This document shows positions 46,651-58,025 of a stretch of 64,000 nt of DNA, piece after piece (positions within the stretch are counted from its first letter, which is position 1; every line of letters begins with the position of its first letter). Both the position numbers and the translations under genes were made by a program. Origin of the DNA: Istiophorus platypterus (taxonomy: Eukaryota; Chordata; Actinopteri; Istiophoriformes; Istiophoridae); NCBI GenBank assembly GCA_016859345.1, contig CM029128.1, positions 17,128,104 to 17,192,103 of the forward strand, written 5' to 3'. The notes beneath the pieces are model-generated. The model saw nothing but the letters and a program-made list of their open reading frames with translations. It did not search any database and was not told where the DNA came from.

Positions 46651-47775
46651 TAACATATTTAAGGTAGCCTACTGTGACTGCTTTGCACTGGTGGACAGTT
46701 ATTATTTTCATAAAGATTAGTCATTAACATAAGCCTCCTTATACTGCAGTGCTTCCATTTCAACAGCATTCTCAATCACAGTAGCCACTGTGTAAAGCAT
46801 CTATGCATCCATTTTCCCTCTGCTCACATGTCCTATAAATCAGTGTTACACTTTTTGTGTTGTATTTTTAAAGGGGGGCAGCTGCTCTCTTCTCAACCTT
46901 CAAAGGCTCACTGCATGCAGCAGCATGAGGCATAAGTCAGAGGAGGAGAATCAAAGCATGCTGTCAGTAAAAGCTGGTTTGTGGTCTTTTTTCAATTATC
47001 CTACAACATAACTGTTCCTCAGACATCAAAAGTGTGGAAGTGCCGGGATGAATCGCGCTGGGATGAGAATGGGTGTGGCTTAGTTTTTACCCGAGACCAA
47101 GGACAGGAGGATGGCGAAGTCATGGGAGATTTACGAACCGGTGTTCACTGCTCTTTAAGAGGATGCATGAGGGAGTGTGCTTAATGATTTATTACCTCAT
47201 GCCACCATAGAAATCAAAATGGATTTTAGAATCTGCTCAACTCTTAAATCCAGACCTGGAAGAATGTGATTTATGATAGTGACATCAGGAGCCCTGTGCG
47301 TTCCACTGTGTGTCTTATCAAGCATGTGTGAAATGGCATGTTGGCCTCATTAAGCACATTCAAGTTTAGTTCAGTGAAATGCATGTTTTTTAATGCAAGT
47401 GTTTCATGAAATGCTGTTTTCACATCTGCGATCTGCCTGTCTCATTGGCTAACTAGGATGAATCACATTCACAAAGTCAGTTATGCAAACGTCTAACATG
47501 GCACAGCAAAATAACGATGTAGACAGCCTGTGTAAAAAGGTTGCAAGTCATGGCTGGTTGTGCTGATAGTGATGAGAATACATCAGTGTTTCAAATCCGG
47601 TGTCAGATATGGTGTTCTGACAACTTTATTGATTTAAAATTAAAACAAAGAGGTGTAGTATCTGACATGTGATATATGTTACCTTTCCCTTTGTTCTTGA
47701 TTGTTTATGTAGGGGAGATCCCTATTCCTGGAGGTGCAGGAACTGGTGACCCTTTTGCCCTGGGAATTGGGGCCC
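46651..47775. other. Unassigned DNA upstream of the LTR-like segment
   Basis: No gene is recognised. An open frame at 46981-47184 is somewhat richer in CpG than its surroundings but has no recognisable domain. Confidence 0.45.
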
Positions 47776-48000
47776 TGTTATTGACGGGAACCATAAGTCA
47801 AGATCTGTTTGTGTAAACATTTGGCCTGTACACAAACTATATAAGTGAGTTTTGAGCTGTGATTCGGAGAGAGATTCATTCTGGCTCCGAGTTGTCTCCC
47901 GGGCAAACCGTGGTGCCTGATAAACACTGGTCTTCATTGTAATAAACGTATTCTATGCAATCAAGCCGGTGTCAGCGAAGTTTCCTTCATCATCTGCACA
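47776..48000 (+). mobile_element. Possible solo LTR of an old LTR retroelement
   Basis: The segment can be read as TG...CA, from TGTTATTG to CATCTGCA. It contains a TATA box (TATATAAG, 47838-47845) and, about 100 bases downstream, an AATAAA signal (47941-47946), with a GC-richer region between them. This spacing is typical of U3-R-U5 in LTRs. No gag, pol or env remnant, primer-binding site or second LTR was found nearby, so it could be a solo LTR left by recombination. The ends are guesses and the family is unknown. Confidence 0.35.
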
Positions 48001-49450
48001 TCATCGAAGTCTGAGAAACAACCACAGAAGTAATGGGCAAAACTTAGCCTGAGCAAAAGCAATCAGAAAACAGTATTTCAGAAAATGTAAAACTACTTGT
48101 TGAGTAATTGTTTTCCGAGTGTGGAAAGAGCCTATTCCCTAGAGCGTGGGACCTGTGAAGACAAAGCAGGTGAGGGCAAATCTACACCTCATAAAGAATT
48201 AAACTTTTAATAAACATGGTGATTTAAGCCTAGTGGAGCTAAGTGGGGAAATGTGGAGAGCATTTTCCGTCAAGCCCCTCTCCCTTTGAAGCAAACTTTC
48301 TGCTGCTTGGCTCGCTCCAAAATAAAATTCAGGCAGGAAATTGTTTCTGAAGGCTAGAACTCCCAGCACAGAACCGGTCAAGCATGAGTCCTTGTTACTG
48401 ATCAAAAATCCTGTCGGCACCTATTAGGGGTTTATTTGGTTTATTAGTTGTTGTTGGTTTTGTTTTTTTGTTTTTTTTTTTCTTTTCTTTGTTGATGGGA
48501 TTGTTTCCAGTGGAACTGAAACAATTATTTTACAATATAGGTCCTGCAGTCCGCTCATACAGGTGTTTTTCATTTATTCCACTTATTCTGCCTCGTTTGT
48601 CTCAGGACTGCGTGTGCATGTGCAGACTGTGTTTGATTGACACTTCAATCACACTTCATTAGCTCTTTCTTTTACACCTGGAAACACAGGTGCAAAAGAT
48701 TTACTGCTTCATCATTCTTGGTGGTACATGTGGCTTGGTAACATCACATAATCCCCTACACACCTCCACCAAACTTCAACCTAAGCAGATGTATCTGACA
48801 GAATAAGTGAAAACATCCATGCAGTAGTGTTTTATTGTCTAGGCCTTTAGTGTTGCTCTTGTTTTTACCATTGCAAAGTGTGTTGAGACACTCTTCTGTA
48901 ATAGCGCACTTTAATTAATCTTTGTTTTGTTGTCTTTTGGCTTGACTTGATCTAGAACTCACCATAAATCAAATTAGAATCTGTATCTTTTTAGAGGTTG
49001 CTCTGACCAATTGTACATATCCTTCTCCCCTAAAACTACTTTAGAAATAATTAAACACTGATGAATCCAACAGAAGTTTTAACTTTGCTTGTAAGCCAAA
49101 GTTAAGATCAAATGTATGTATATGAATGTTGTGCCATTGCTTGAAGTGATGGTGGTAAAGGAAGATCATTAGTCTGAAATCCAGTTGCTACTCCTTGGTG
49201 GCAGGAAGAATGTAGAGAATGCATTGACTTAAATTTCCAGGATTTTCCAGTCTGAAAGTATTAGAAGAAGCAGTGTGATCACTTTGTGCAACGAAAAAGA
49301 AAGATGTTTGCGGCCACTGGAGGGGTGGTTGTCTGAACTAATTAAGCACCGGGCAACAGAATCAAATTTCATGGTGTGGTTTATTCAGTCTCATCAGTCC
49401 GTGAAAATGGCTACAAGAGATTGGTGTTAGTGTTCCTTTTTATTTACTGA
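48001..49450. other. Unassigned DNA
   Basis: No gene is recognised. A T-rich tract lies near 48461-48482. Confidence 0.45.
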
Positions 49451-49462
49451 TTGTACATTCAG

Positions 49463-49645
49463 CTTTCAACCGTGGAAGTGGAGAAGCTGTATCAGGAGAA
49501 ACTGCAGAGCTGTGAGCAGATCCAGCTGCTATCCAACCAGAGCCTATCCACTCTTTCATTGCCTCTATCTTCTCTGCCATCCAATCTCCCCACTGCTCTT
49601 GTTCCCCCAGACGAGGAAAAAAGGAAATTTAATGCACCTGATTAA
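49463..49645 (+). other. Exon-like open stretch, unrecognised
   Basis: A good splice-acceptor context (pyrimidine-rich TGTTCCTTTTTATTTACTGA leading to TTCAG at 49462) precedes a frame that stays open to TAA at 49643-49645. It begins LSTVEVEKLYQEKLQS, predicted amphipathic and possibly helical, continues CEQIQLLSNQSLSTLS, and becomes rich in leucine, serine and proline. Codons look less AT-rich at third positions than in neighbouring frames. Against it: no strong donor site lies inside the frame (GTGAGC at 49512 is the best), and a second acceptor-like CCCCCAG occurs at 49605-49611. It could be a 3'-terminal or alternative exon of a gene extending beyond the window, or chance. I recognise no family. 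Confidence 0.2.
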
Positions 49646-49689
49646 GCCAGTGTTTAGCGAGAATTTCTATTTTGCTCTCCTGTATCAAG

Positions 49690-49830
49690 GAGGCAAATTC
49701 TGCGAACAGTAACAGCATATGCATCACTTTTCAACTGCCAGTGCAATTCTTCGAGACAAATTACATTTAATGATTAATGATGGCAAATTGCTTATGAGGG
49801 ACATAAAGAAGCTCATGAAAGAAATTAGGT
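49690..49830. promoter_or_regulatory. Candidate regulatory stretch with POU and homeodomain-like motifs
   Basis: ATATGCAT at 49717-49724 and TAATGATTAATGAT at 49768-49781 lie within 65 bases in DNA free of known repeats, just downstream of the exon-like ORF. The evidence is suggestive only. Confidence 0.15.
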
Positions 49831-52800
49831 GCTGAGGAGCATCCTGTGTCTGTGACTTATATTCTTTATTTCCCCATTTATTTTTGGCAGCTGAATATTT
49901 TATATGATTCTCACAATGTTTATACAGCAATTATGTGTTGTAGCTAAGTAATGCAGTCAGTGTTTATGTAGGGCAACATGAACATGTCTGTGCTTGGAAA
50001 CATTGCAGCTCTCATTATGTAGAACAAATGATGTTTGCAGCTTTTCATTTTGGTAGAGTAAAAAAAGGATGATAGGAAATGATTCACGTACATCAAATTC
50101 GTACACATTTTTTTTTTCAAACTACTATTTTTGAGATCAAGAATGAACGGTCAAGCTCAAAAGTAAAATACTATGTACATATATCATATAGGACATAAAA
50201 TATGACTATCATAATATTTCTAAGCCAGATAAATCTGAGACCAATACTCCAACCATACTTTACCCAAACTATTTTAACAAAGAAGTTTTACAGTCCAACA
50301 CATGAAGGTTGGCAATAAGCAACACTCACAAGCCCGCCATCTGCCAGCAAAGTTTTTATTCAGCATCTTGCATATTTTTTCAGAGGAAGAAATCAATGGG
50401 GTGAAGAGGAGGTGGAGGATGTTGTATCAGAGTGTAATAGGACATTTGAACAGAAATTCAAATATCAGTTTTGAGTGTGATCCCACACAATAATACAGTG
50501 AGAGCTTGTATAACATCTTGGCAAGTCAGGTGTAAACAACCAATTGATAAACAAGCTCCAAATCAGAGAAACAGGAATAAAAAAAACTTCTAGAGGATAA
50601 GTACCAATCGTCATCACATGTAAACCTGTAATTTGCTTCAGAGGCACATATTAGTACACCTGAATGGTGGTGTTCGGTTCTCAAATGCTTATAGTCCTTC
50701 ACACCTTGACACAATGGAAAGCTAGCACCCAGAAAACAAAATGGGACTCTGGTGGACTCCAAACGACCCAGCATACCTGCACAACAAACTGCACATTGTC
50801 ATGGTGGCCAACTTGTAAATGGCACCCAGTGCACAAGTCTCCACTGAGCTCTGTGGTGCAACAATTCTTCTTCTCTGACAGGCGCTATTCAGTAGAGGAA
50901 GCTGTGGCTTCTAAAATAAAGTATCGATAATGCTACAATATTACCAGTCTCTCAGTTAGATGGATGTAGCAATGCTGACATGGATGCATTATGAATATTC
51001 CACGTCTTCATTATTATCTGGTCACACAGATTGAGAGTCCCTGTAATTATACTGAAACCATATTAGAAGAAAATAACATAAAGCCACTATTGAGTAGCTA
51101 CAACAATGTATATTACTGTGTGATATTATGAATTAAAAATACAGTGTTAGGTGAAGCTAAAAGGCATAAATACAATGCTGATGTTAGTATTTAAGTATGT
51201 TTAACTCACTGTAAAGTTACTCAGCCCTATTATATATGTTATAGGAATATATAATTCAATCATATAGGGTTGACTTGTTTGTTTTATAAATAGAAAAAGA
51301 TGTAAACATGTAAGACCTGAAAGGATATGTTTATAATCCTACAGCACAGTTCGGGAAGCATATCTCCACAAGGATACAAGGATCAACTTGGCATTAATGG
51401 ACTTGTCTCTGTTTGCTTCCATAATCAAGAATTCTCAGAATCTGCAGGCTACATTAACCCTGACTGCACCACAGACCCCATTTGTACCTTCATGCATCCA
51501 TAATTCACTCATTTTTCCTACAGACTGTTTTTCAGTTGCCTTGGGCACCACTCATATCCTCTCACAGGTGTATACTATGTGCAGACTCACCCATTAGCCC
51601 ACACACATACACACACTCTGGCTCTGGCCTCATTTCTTGATGTCTCTAAAATCCTTGTTTTTTTTCATTTTGTTCTTTTTACTCTTTTCTTTCTGCTGTG
51701 TTTTGGCAACTTATCTCTATGAGGGAGTTTCTAACAAATAGGTTAAATTTTCATGCTGTCTTCTGCTGCTACCTCATTCTGAACTTTCTGAACACTGTCT
51801 TTAACATTGTGATCTAACCTCAAGGGACTTACTTACTTCTCAGCTCATGCACAGAATCTATTAATTATAATATGAACTTTTATGAAATCTTCTGAGGGCT
51901 TTATCATGTTACAATGAAAAAGAGAAACAGAGCTCGAGGGAGTGAGAAAATTGAAGATTTCTGTGGGAATGTATATGTCAATTCAGTTGGGCTTACAGAG
52001 ATCGTTAAAGGCTGTGATGTAGGTTCTGAAAACTGTTGAGAAAATTGAACCCTCAACAGCAAGGCTTCAAGGTTATTACATTAAACAAAACTTTACACAA
52101 GGCTGATACCAGGAATGGACAAAAAAAAATGTAAGGGATCATGAAAAGGGATGAGAATACAAAGTCAATTCTGTTTTTAGTACTGAGAGAAATGTGTCCA
52201 AAGCACTAACTATCGAAAATTGTCAAGTACTGAAGGCTGACACTGAATCTCTAGTCACCTTCTTTAATTATTCCTTCTTACTCTGGCTTAAATCACAATT
52301 TTGACAATGTCATATGATACTTTATTTAGGTAAAGTTATTATATTGCTGCTTGGTTTAAATTTTAGGCATCAGGTTAATGTTAGATATTGTTTTGGTGTC
52401 AGTACCAAAACACTCTTGAAATTCAGTTTTATCTGCACAAGTATCAAAATATTTCAAACAAAACCCAGCTCTAGTAAAACACTGGTTTTGCCTGATAAAT
52501 CCATATTTTTTTATGTTAATGTTGCAATGTTGTATTATACATGCACTTGCACCCCTTCACTTGGAAGCAGGAAATGTATAACACCTGTAAGTATGCATAA
52601 TACCTCGTCAGTGGAGTCAAGGCAGCCCAGAACTGCATAAAGGTTAAAAAAAAAAGGCTGCAGACCACATTTGTACCAGGTCTCTATTTAGACTACATTG
52701 ATGCAACCCTCCAGTATAAAGAGTAAACAAAGTTTAATTCACAGTCTCCATTAGTAAGCGGGCCAACCTGGATGCCATCTGGCTCCCTACTTACCACTAG

Positions 52801-53184
52801 CTACAAATTTCTTTCAGTCAATTCCCAGGAAGGGAAATGAATCACTGGTTACATCAGTTGAGCAGATGCCAGTGAGCACTACGCCTACAGATATCCTGGA
52901 GTGGCAAATCAGCAACAACAAGCAGCAGCAGGAAGCTACATGCATCGGACAGTAGCAACAAACAATGGCGTTTGCTGCGAGTTAAAAATATTCATATCAT
53001 AGCACAATTACATATAGTATACACAAAAAAAATATAAATACAGAAAGAGATGATCACTGTAAACAGGTCTGCAGCCAAGACATTCAACAGCTGTATGTTA
53101 TAATTAAAGAGGTGCATCACTGTGTATTTGTTATTATTACTATTTTATAGTTTGTTTTACTGCGATACTTTTTACTTCCTCTTT
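49831..53184. other. About 3.4 kb of unassigned DNA
   Basis: No gene or known repeat is recognised. All open frames are short and lack recognisable domains. Confidence 0.45.
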
Positions 53185-53265
53185 CCTAACTGCATGTTGA
53201 GCAGTTGTAACAAAGCAATTTCCCTGCGGGGTCACTGAAGTTTTTCTGATTTGGATTCTGTTCTG
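53185..53265 (+). repeat. LINE 3'-tail-like fragment
   Basis: TGTAACAAAGCAATTTCCCT, then GCGGGGTCACTGAAGTTTTT and CTGATTTGGATTCTG, resemble from memory the common teleost LINE tail that reads CAATTTCCC, GGGATCAATAAAGT and repeated TCTGATTC. Only this short 3' end is recognisable. Confidence 0.35.
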
Positions 53266-54896
53266 GAGAAGAGTGCAGCTTTCGAGGCAAGTCCAGGTTG
53301 CACTGTATTGTTGTATTGTTAAGAATACACAGCAAAACGGTAGCCAAATCTGGAATGTGATAGCCATGTCAACCCTTCATTATATAAGTCTTAAAAGGTG
53401 AACACTGAGGGAGGCTTCTCCTGTACTGGTAATTGCAGCATCAAAGGAGAACAGGTTGTCCACCTGACACTGAGTAATACAAAGTTTGATCTTAGGGCCC
53501 TAATAAACAGCTATTTTTATTAGCTTTTGATGATTAACTTTTGATCATTTTTCAATTAATTAATTACATCAGCAAAGAGTAAAAATGAGATGTCTATTTT
53601 TTTGTCCCAAAAAAATATAAATTTTGATATGAAACATAAAGAAGTAGTTGAAAGCAATAAATGTTTAACACCTTTTGTATAATGATTGTTTCAGCTCCAG
53701 TGGATTTACTTTTACAAAATACACCATGTAGTAATGACACAAATTATATACAATACTTTTTGACTCGATATAATGTAAGAGGCTTCCACTGACAAAATAA
53801 AAGCCATGTTCTACCACTGCATGAAATTTATTTTTACATTGCACTATGCTACTTCTCTGGCTTTGATCACTTTAAATTACACTCAAAGCTTGTGTTGGTT
53901 ATTTGCACCCTCTGGGTGCAAGCACTAAATTACAACACAAAGGCCATTATAGGATATCATCTCTGATCACCGAGAATAGACATGGGACATTAATCACTAT
54001 AAAATGGTATATAACACACATACAGAGGCACACATCCATACAGATGTGAACACAAAGGTATGCAACAACAGAGAGACACACATCTGCATGTACTCCCATG
54101 CAAACATTTTAAGGGGGGGGCTAAAGACAATGATTTATTTATTTTTTATTTTTTGGCATTACAAAAATCACTGAGAGCATTTGCACGGTACAGAGCAGTA
54201 AGAAATCATCTCATACTTTGCTGTTTGCTGTTGTGAAAGCATGAAAATGCTCACTAGTTCTTTGCTGTGCCTGCATGCAAATGACAAATTGCTCTAAGTT
54301 AGAAATTTTTAATTTCCATCTAAATACCCACAAAAGCCATTGTATCTGAAAATATATATTTCATTTAAAATGACTTAAAGTATTGACCTTCATGCCTATG
54401 CATTGTTACTGAAGATTAACTAATGACTACTTGTTAAATATCTCCCAATTTTTCGTGACAGGATAATAAATGAAGTAATTAAGCACATGGCATCAGTGCA
54501 GAATCATCAAAAAAAGTCCATATATTTTTCACTCATCTCTTTCTCCGTCCTCTCCTTTTATTTTCTCTTTCTCTGTGCTACAACACAGATTATTTTCCTT
54601 TTGTTAGTACTGAGCTTACCCTCACCAATTGAGCTTGTCAATTGTCAAAAAAATCCATTACATTAGCAAAATAAATTTACAGAATAGAAATAAACCTGCA
54701 CAGACCAGTTCTTAAACATGCATGTGAAACACACACTGAATATTATTCTCTCTTTTCTTTTTGCAGCATTTTGAAAATTATTAGAGGCAAATATATGAGA
54801 TAGATCCTTAATTCATTACAAGCACTTGCTGCTGGAGCTTATGAAACAGGAATTTCTGCAACTGTCTTAGAGTCTATTACACACATACAAATAATG
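53266..54896. other. Unassigned DNA
   Basis: No gene is recognised. A G-run lies near 54113-54120. Confidence 0.45.
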
Positions 54897-55200
54897 TCCA
54901 TCAATTAGTTATATCTGCTTATCCTTTAGAGGGATGCAGGGAGCTGGGGCCTATCCCAGCTTACATTGAGCAGGAGTTGGGTTATAACCTGGACAAGTCG
55001 CCCACAACCACAGAGCCGACACACGAGGACAAACAACCAGTCACGCTCACGTTTACACCAAAAGGCAATTCAATGTCGCCAACTAACCCTAAAATGTATT
55101 TTTTTATTTTTTTTTGTTCTGTGGGAAGAAACCAAAACCCCTGGAGGAACCCCAGGGGAAGGCACGACACCCAGATCCTTCTTGTTGTTAGGCCACTGCA
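54897..55200 (+). repeat. Teleost dispersed repeat R
   Basis: In order: TCCATCAATTAGTTATATCT, GCTTATCCTTTAGAGGGATG, GGGGCCTATCCCAGCTTACA, CCTGGACAAGTCGCC, GACACACGAGGACAAACAAC, CAGTCACGCTCACGTTTACA, CAATTCAATGTCGCCAACTA, CTGTGGGAAGAAACCAAAAC, and CCAGATCCTTCTTGTTGTTA. From memory this is a very widespread teleost interspersed repeat, usually with tandem TCCA units at one end. A T-rich insertion interrupts it near 55099-55119. It is non-coding and I do not assign a class. Confidence 0.7.
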
Positions 55201-55489
55201 GAAAAGACATAAAGTTTGCATGACGTCTTTGCAAAAGAGGAAGATGCAACAAGATAAGGTAATTAGAAGAGTGCCAGTCAAACCACAAATGGTGTAAAAC
55301 CATGTGGAAAACGTAATAGACATACGGGATTTATGTTTGTTTCAAGTATTCATCTGAGGAACGTTACAGCTTCTTCATCAGTCTGCACATGTCTGACATT
55401 TTTATTATCTGTCATTTTTCATCTCCTCAGTGGAGCAGAGGCTTGACTGACTTTTAATTGGCATCCCTAATGTTCATCACAAAATGAAC
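55201..55489. other. Unassigned DNA
   Basis: Short stretch without recognisable features. Confidence 0.4.
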
Positions 55490-55562
55490 TTACTGACAAT
55501 GGCAACATGCTGATGTCACACAGGGATAATAACTAGCTTAGTTTAGCATGTTAGCAAGGTCA
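55490..55562 (-). repeat. Percomorph dispersed repeat P, copy 5 (short, inverted)
   Basis: GACAATGGCAACATGCTGAT and CTTAGTTTAGCATGTTAGCA read as the reverse complement of the second module of the repeat at 12531, the part rich in TGTTAGCAT words. Confidence 0.45.
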
Positions 55563-57962
55563 ACTTGACCTGGATACAGATCCCTGTGTAGTTAGCTCTA
55601 ATAGTTATTCCAGGCAGCTTCTCTGTGTTGACTCAGACTCTGAGACAAGCATTTGAATGATTTGAAGCCATAGGCGGCTCACACAGCTTGGCCCTTATAC
55701 ACTGTTTTGTGTGATTCATCGCCTCACAGTATCTCTACAACGTTAGCACGACCCATAGAGTCACAGTGCGCGCATTTACGTATTAAAATATGCCAGGTTG
55801 AAATATACCAGAATTTTCCTTCAAGCAACGCCACAAATGAATGTATAGCATAATATCATAACCACTGGAAACCACACAAATAACAGCCGTCAACTCATGT
55901 ATGCCACTGGACGCCTGATCCTCCATAAATTCATCTCGCTTGTATTTGCATAGTTATTCTCTTTACAACCACCCATGGAAAACTACCATAAAATTACAAA
56001 TTAAAAACTTAATTTTAACTGAACCTTGAGAGAATGAAGTATCACTAAGGGCTAGAAAAATCAATATTAGATAAGACTAGATAAGATACGGAACTTTACA
56101 ATGTGCCTTGGAACATTCTGATATGTCTTCGTAGCAGTTATACCTGCACAAAGCATTTTCTTTGTCCACATTCGCTGATGCCCTGTGTAATGATCAAGTT
56201 AAGACTGCTGACTTTATGTAAGGTGATGAGAAATGAGCTTGTGATGAAGACCTTGCCCGGAGCAGCTCTGTGGATTTATGCCCTGTCCAATATACAAACC
56301 ACCTCTCCACATACTGCACTATTTAGAAATGGGAGCAGAGAGAAAAGAAATGAAAGCGGAGGGGAGGGAGAAGAGAACTATTGTACGAGATGTTAATAAG
56401 GAGTTGCCACAACAGATAGTCAGGCCTTATATCAGCTATGCAGAGGCTTTGGGAGATCTGCCAATGGACCTGAATAAAGCTCTGGTTCACCATGGCTCCT
56501 TGAGCTCTAATTGCCACAGAACTTAACTTCTCTGCTGCTATGATACTTTCCTTCTCCAGCACAACAAAAGCTTTATTCTCTGCTATTTTGTTGTCCACTA
56601 AAAGTCTCATAAAATTCAGTCAGCACAGAAAATATGACTGAAAATTGCCAGATTTTGAGTCATTTTCAGCCGGGTGCCATTTTTTTTTTTTTTTTTTTTG
56701 TACTCCACAATCAAAATTCTGTACACAGGTGTTTGGAACTCTAACCTGTGGGCTTGCTAATACATGGCCTGTTTAGACTGGAGTGTAAAATTGATAATAT
56801 GGAATGAGAATAAAGTCAATGTGTCGGATCTGACTCTTTTGCAAGACACTGTTTAATAATGGCATGATCATTGTTAAATTAATCTTCCTTTCATAGATGT
56901 AGCAGAATAATTCTTAAATTACACAGCATTATGCTAATTACTTACAGTGTCTAGTAGGTTATTTAACACTAATTTTAATCTGGATGGATGATTCTCCATA
57001 TATCCTTATAGAGTATAAGCATAGTCATACCTAGATTGAAAGGATTGATTATTATATAATATTTGGCCCCACATGCATGATTGTTTTAGTAGTTTTTTTA
57101 GTAGTTTTAGTAAAGCTTGCCCTCATATTGTAACATTATCGTAGCTGATTGATTTTTGGTTTGGACAAAGGTAACCATGTTTCTGGCAACTGATTTACAG
57201 ATCTTGAAGTCTTTACTGAGTGAAATATTTCTTACCTTGCAATAGCAAAGTCCAATTTAGGTAATCAAACAAGAAGCTACTCATGACTACAAAAGACATC
57301 CAAACCTGGTAATGGAGTTATGATTGAATTCAACCTAATGAATCTAATGAATGAATTCAACCCAACCCTAGAGACACAAATCCAGTCAACTAAAAAAAAA
57401 ATAAAACAAAAAGAAACAGCTAATTTAGATGGCAAGTGACGACGAGATGCCGAGACTGGTTTTTGATTAATTATGTAACGTAGTCACATCTTCTTAATTG
57501 CCATTGCATATTTGCAATAGTTAATGTATCTGCATATCATTGTTTTACATCAAGATTTCAGAATTGCTTAAAAGTGGTGGCATTTGCATGAAAAATCCCA
57601 GATTATATTGTCCATTCCATAAGCGTGTACAAGCCTTTTTATCTTTTTATCTGACCCCCTACACCAAACCACTGTACATTAACACATCCACTGTACATTA
57701 ACACATCCATGTCCTGCTTCTGTTATTTCATAAACACACTTATTGCTAAATGACGCTGATGTTGGGGAGGGAATGGACTGCCATAAATGGATCGTCTCCA
57801 TTCTTTACGCTCATGTTTATAGCTATGATGATGTTTCAATTGCATGACTGAGGAATTTGATTGGTTTCCTGGAAGTATCCTGGACTGATCCTCAGATCTT
57901 ACCTGTTTCGGGTTATGCTTCGATTTTCCACATAAACCAGCATTGTAGGGTGCCCACTTATT
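55563..57962. other. About 2.4 kb of unassigned DNA
   Basis: No gene is recognised. A T-run of 20 lies at 56680-56699. A 19-bp unit CCACTGTACATTAACACAT is exactly repeated in tandem at 57669-57687 and 57688-57706. AGATA words near 56068-56090 may be a LINE tail remnant. Confidence 0.45.
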
Positions 57963-58025
57963 CATCCATCCATCAATCCATCCATCCATCCATCAATCCA
58001 TCCATCCATCCATCCATCCATCCAC
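57963..58025. repeat. CATC tetranucleotide microsatellite
   Basis: About 15 CATC/ATCC units with two CATCAATC interruptions. Confidence 0.95.
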
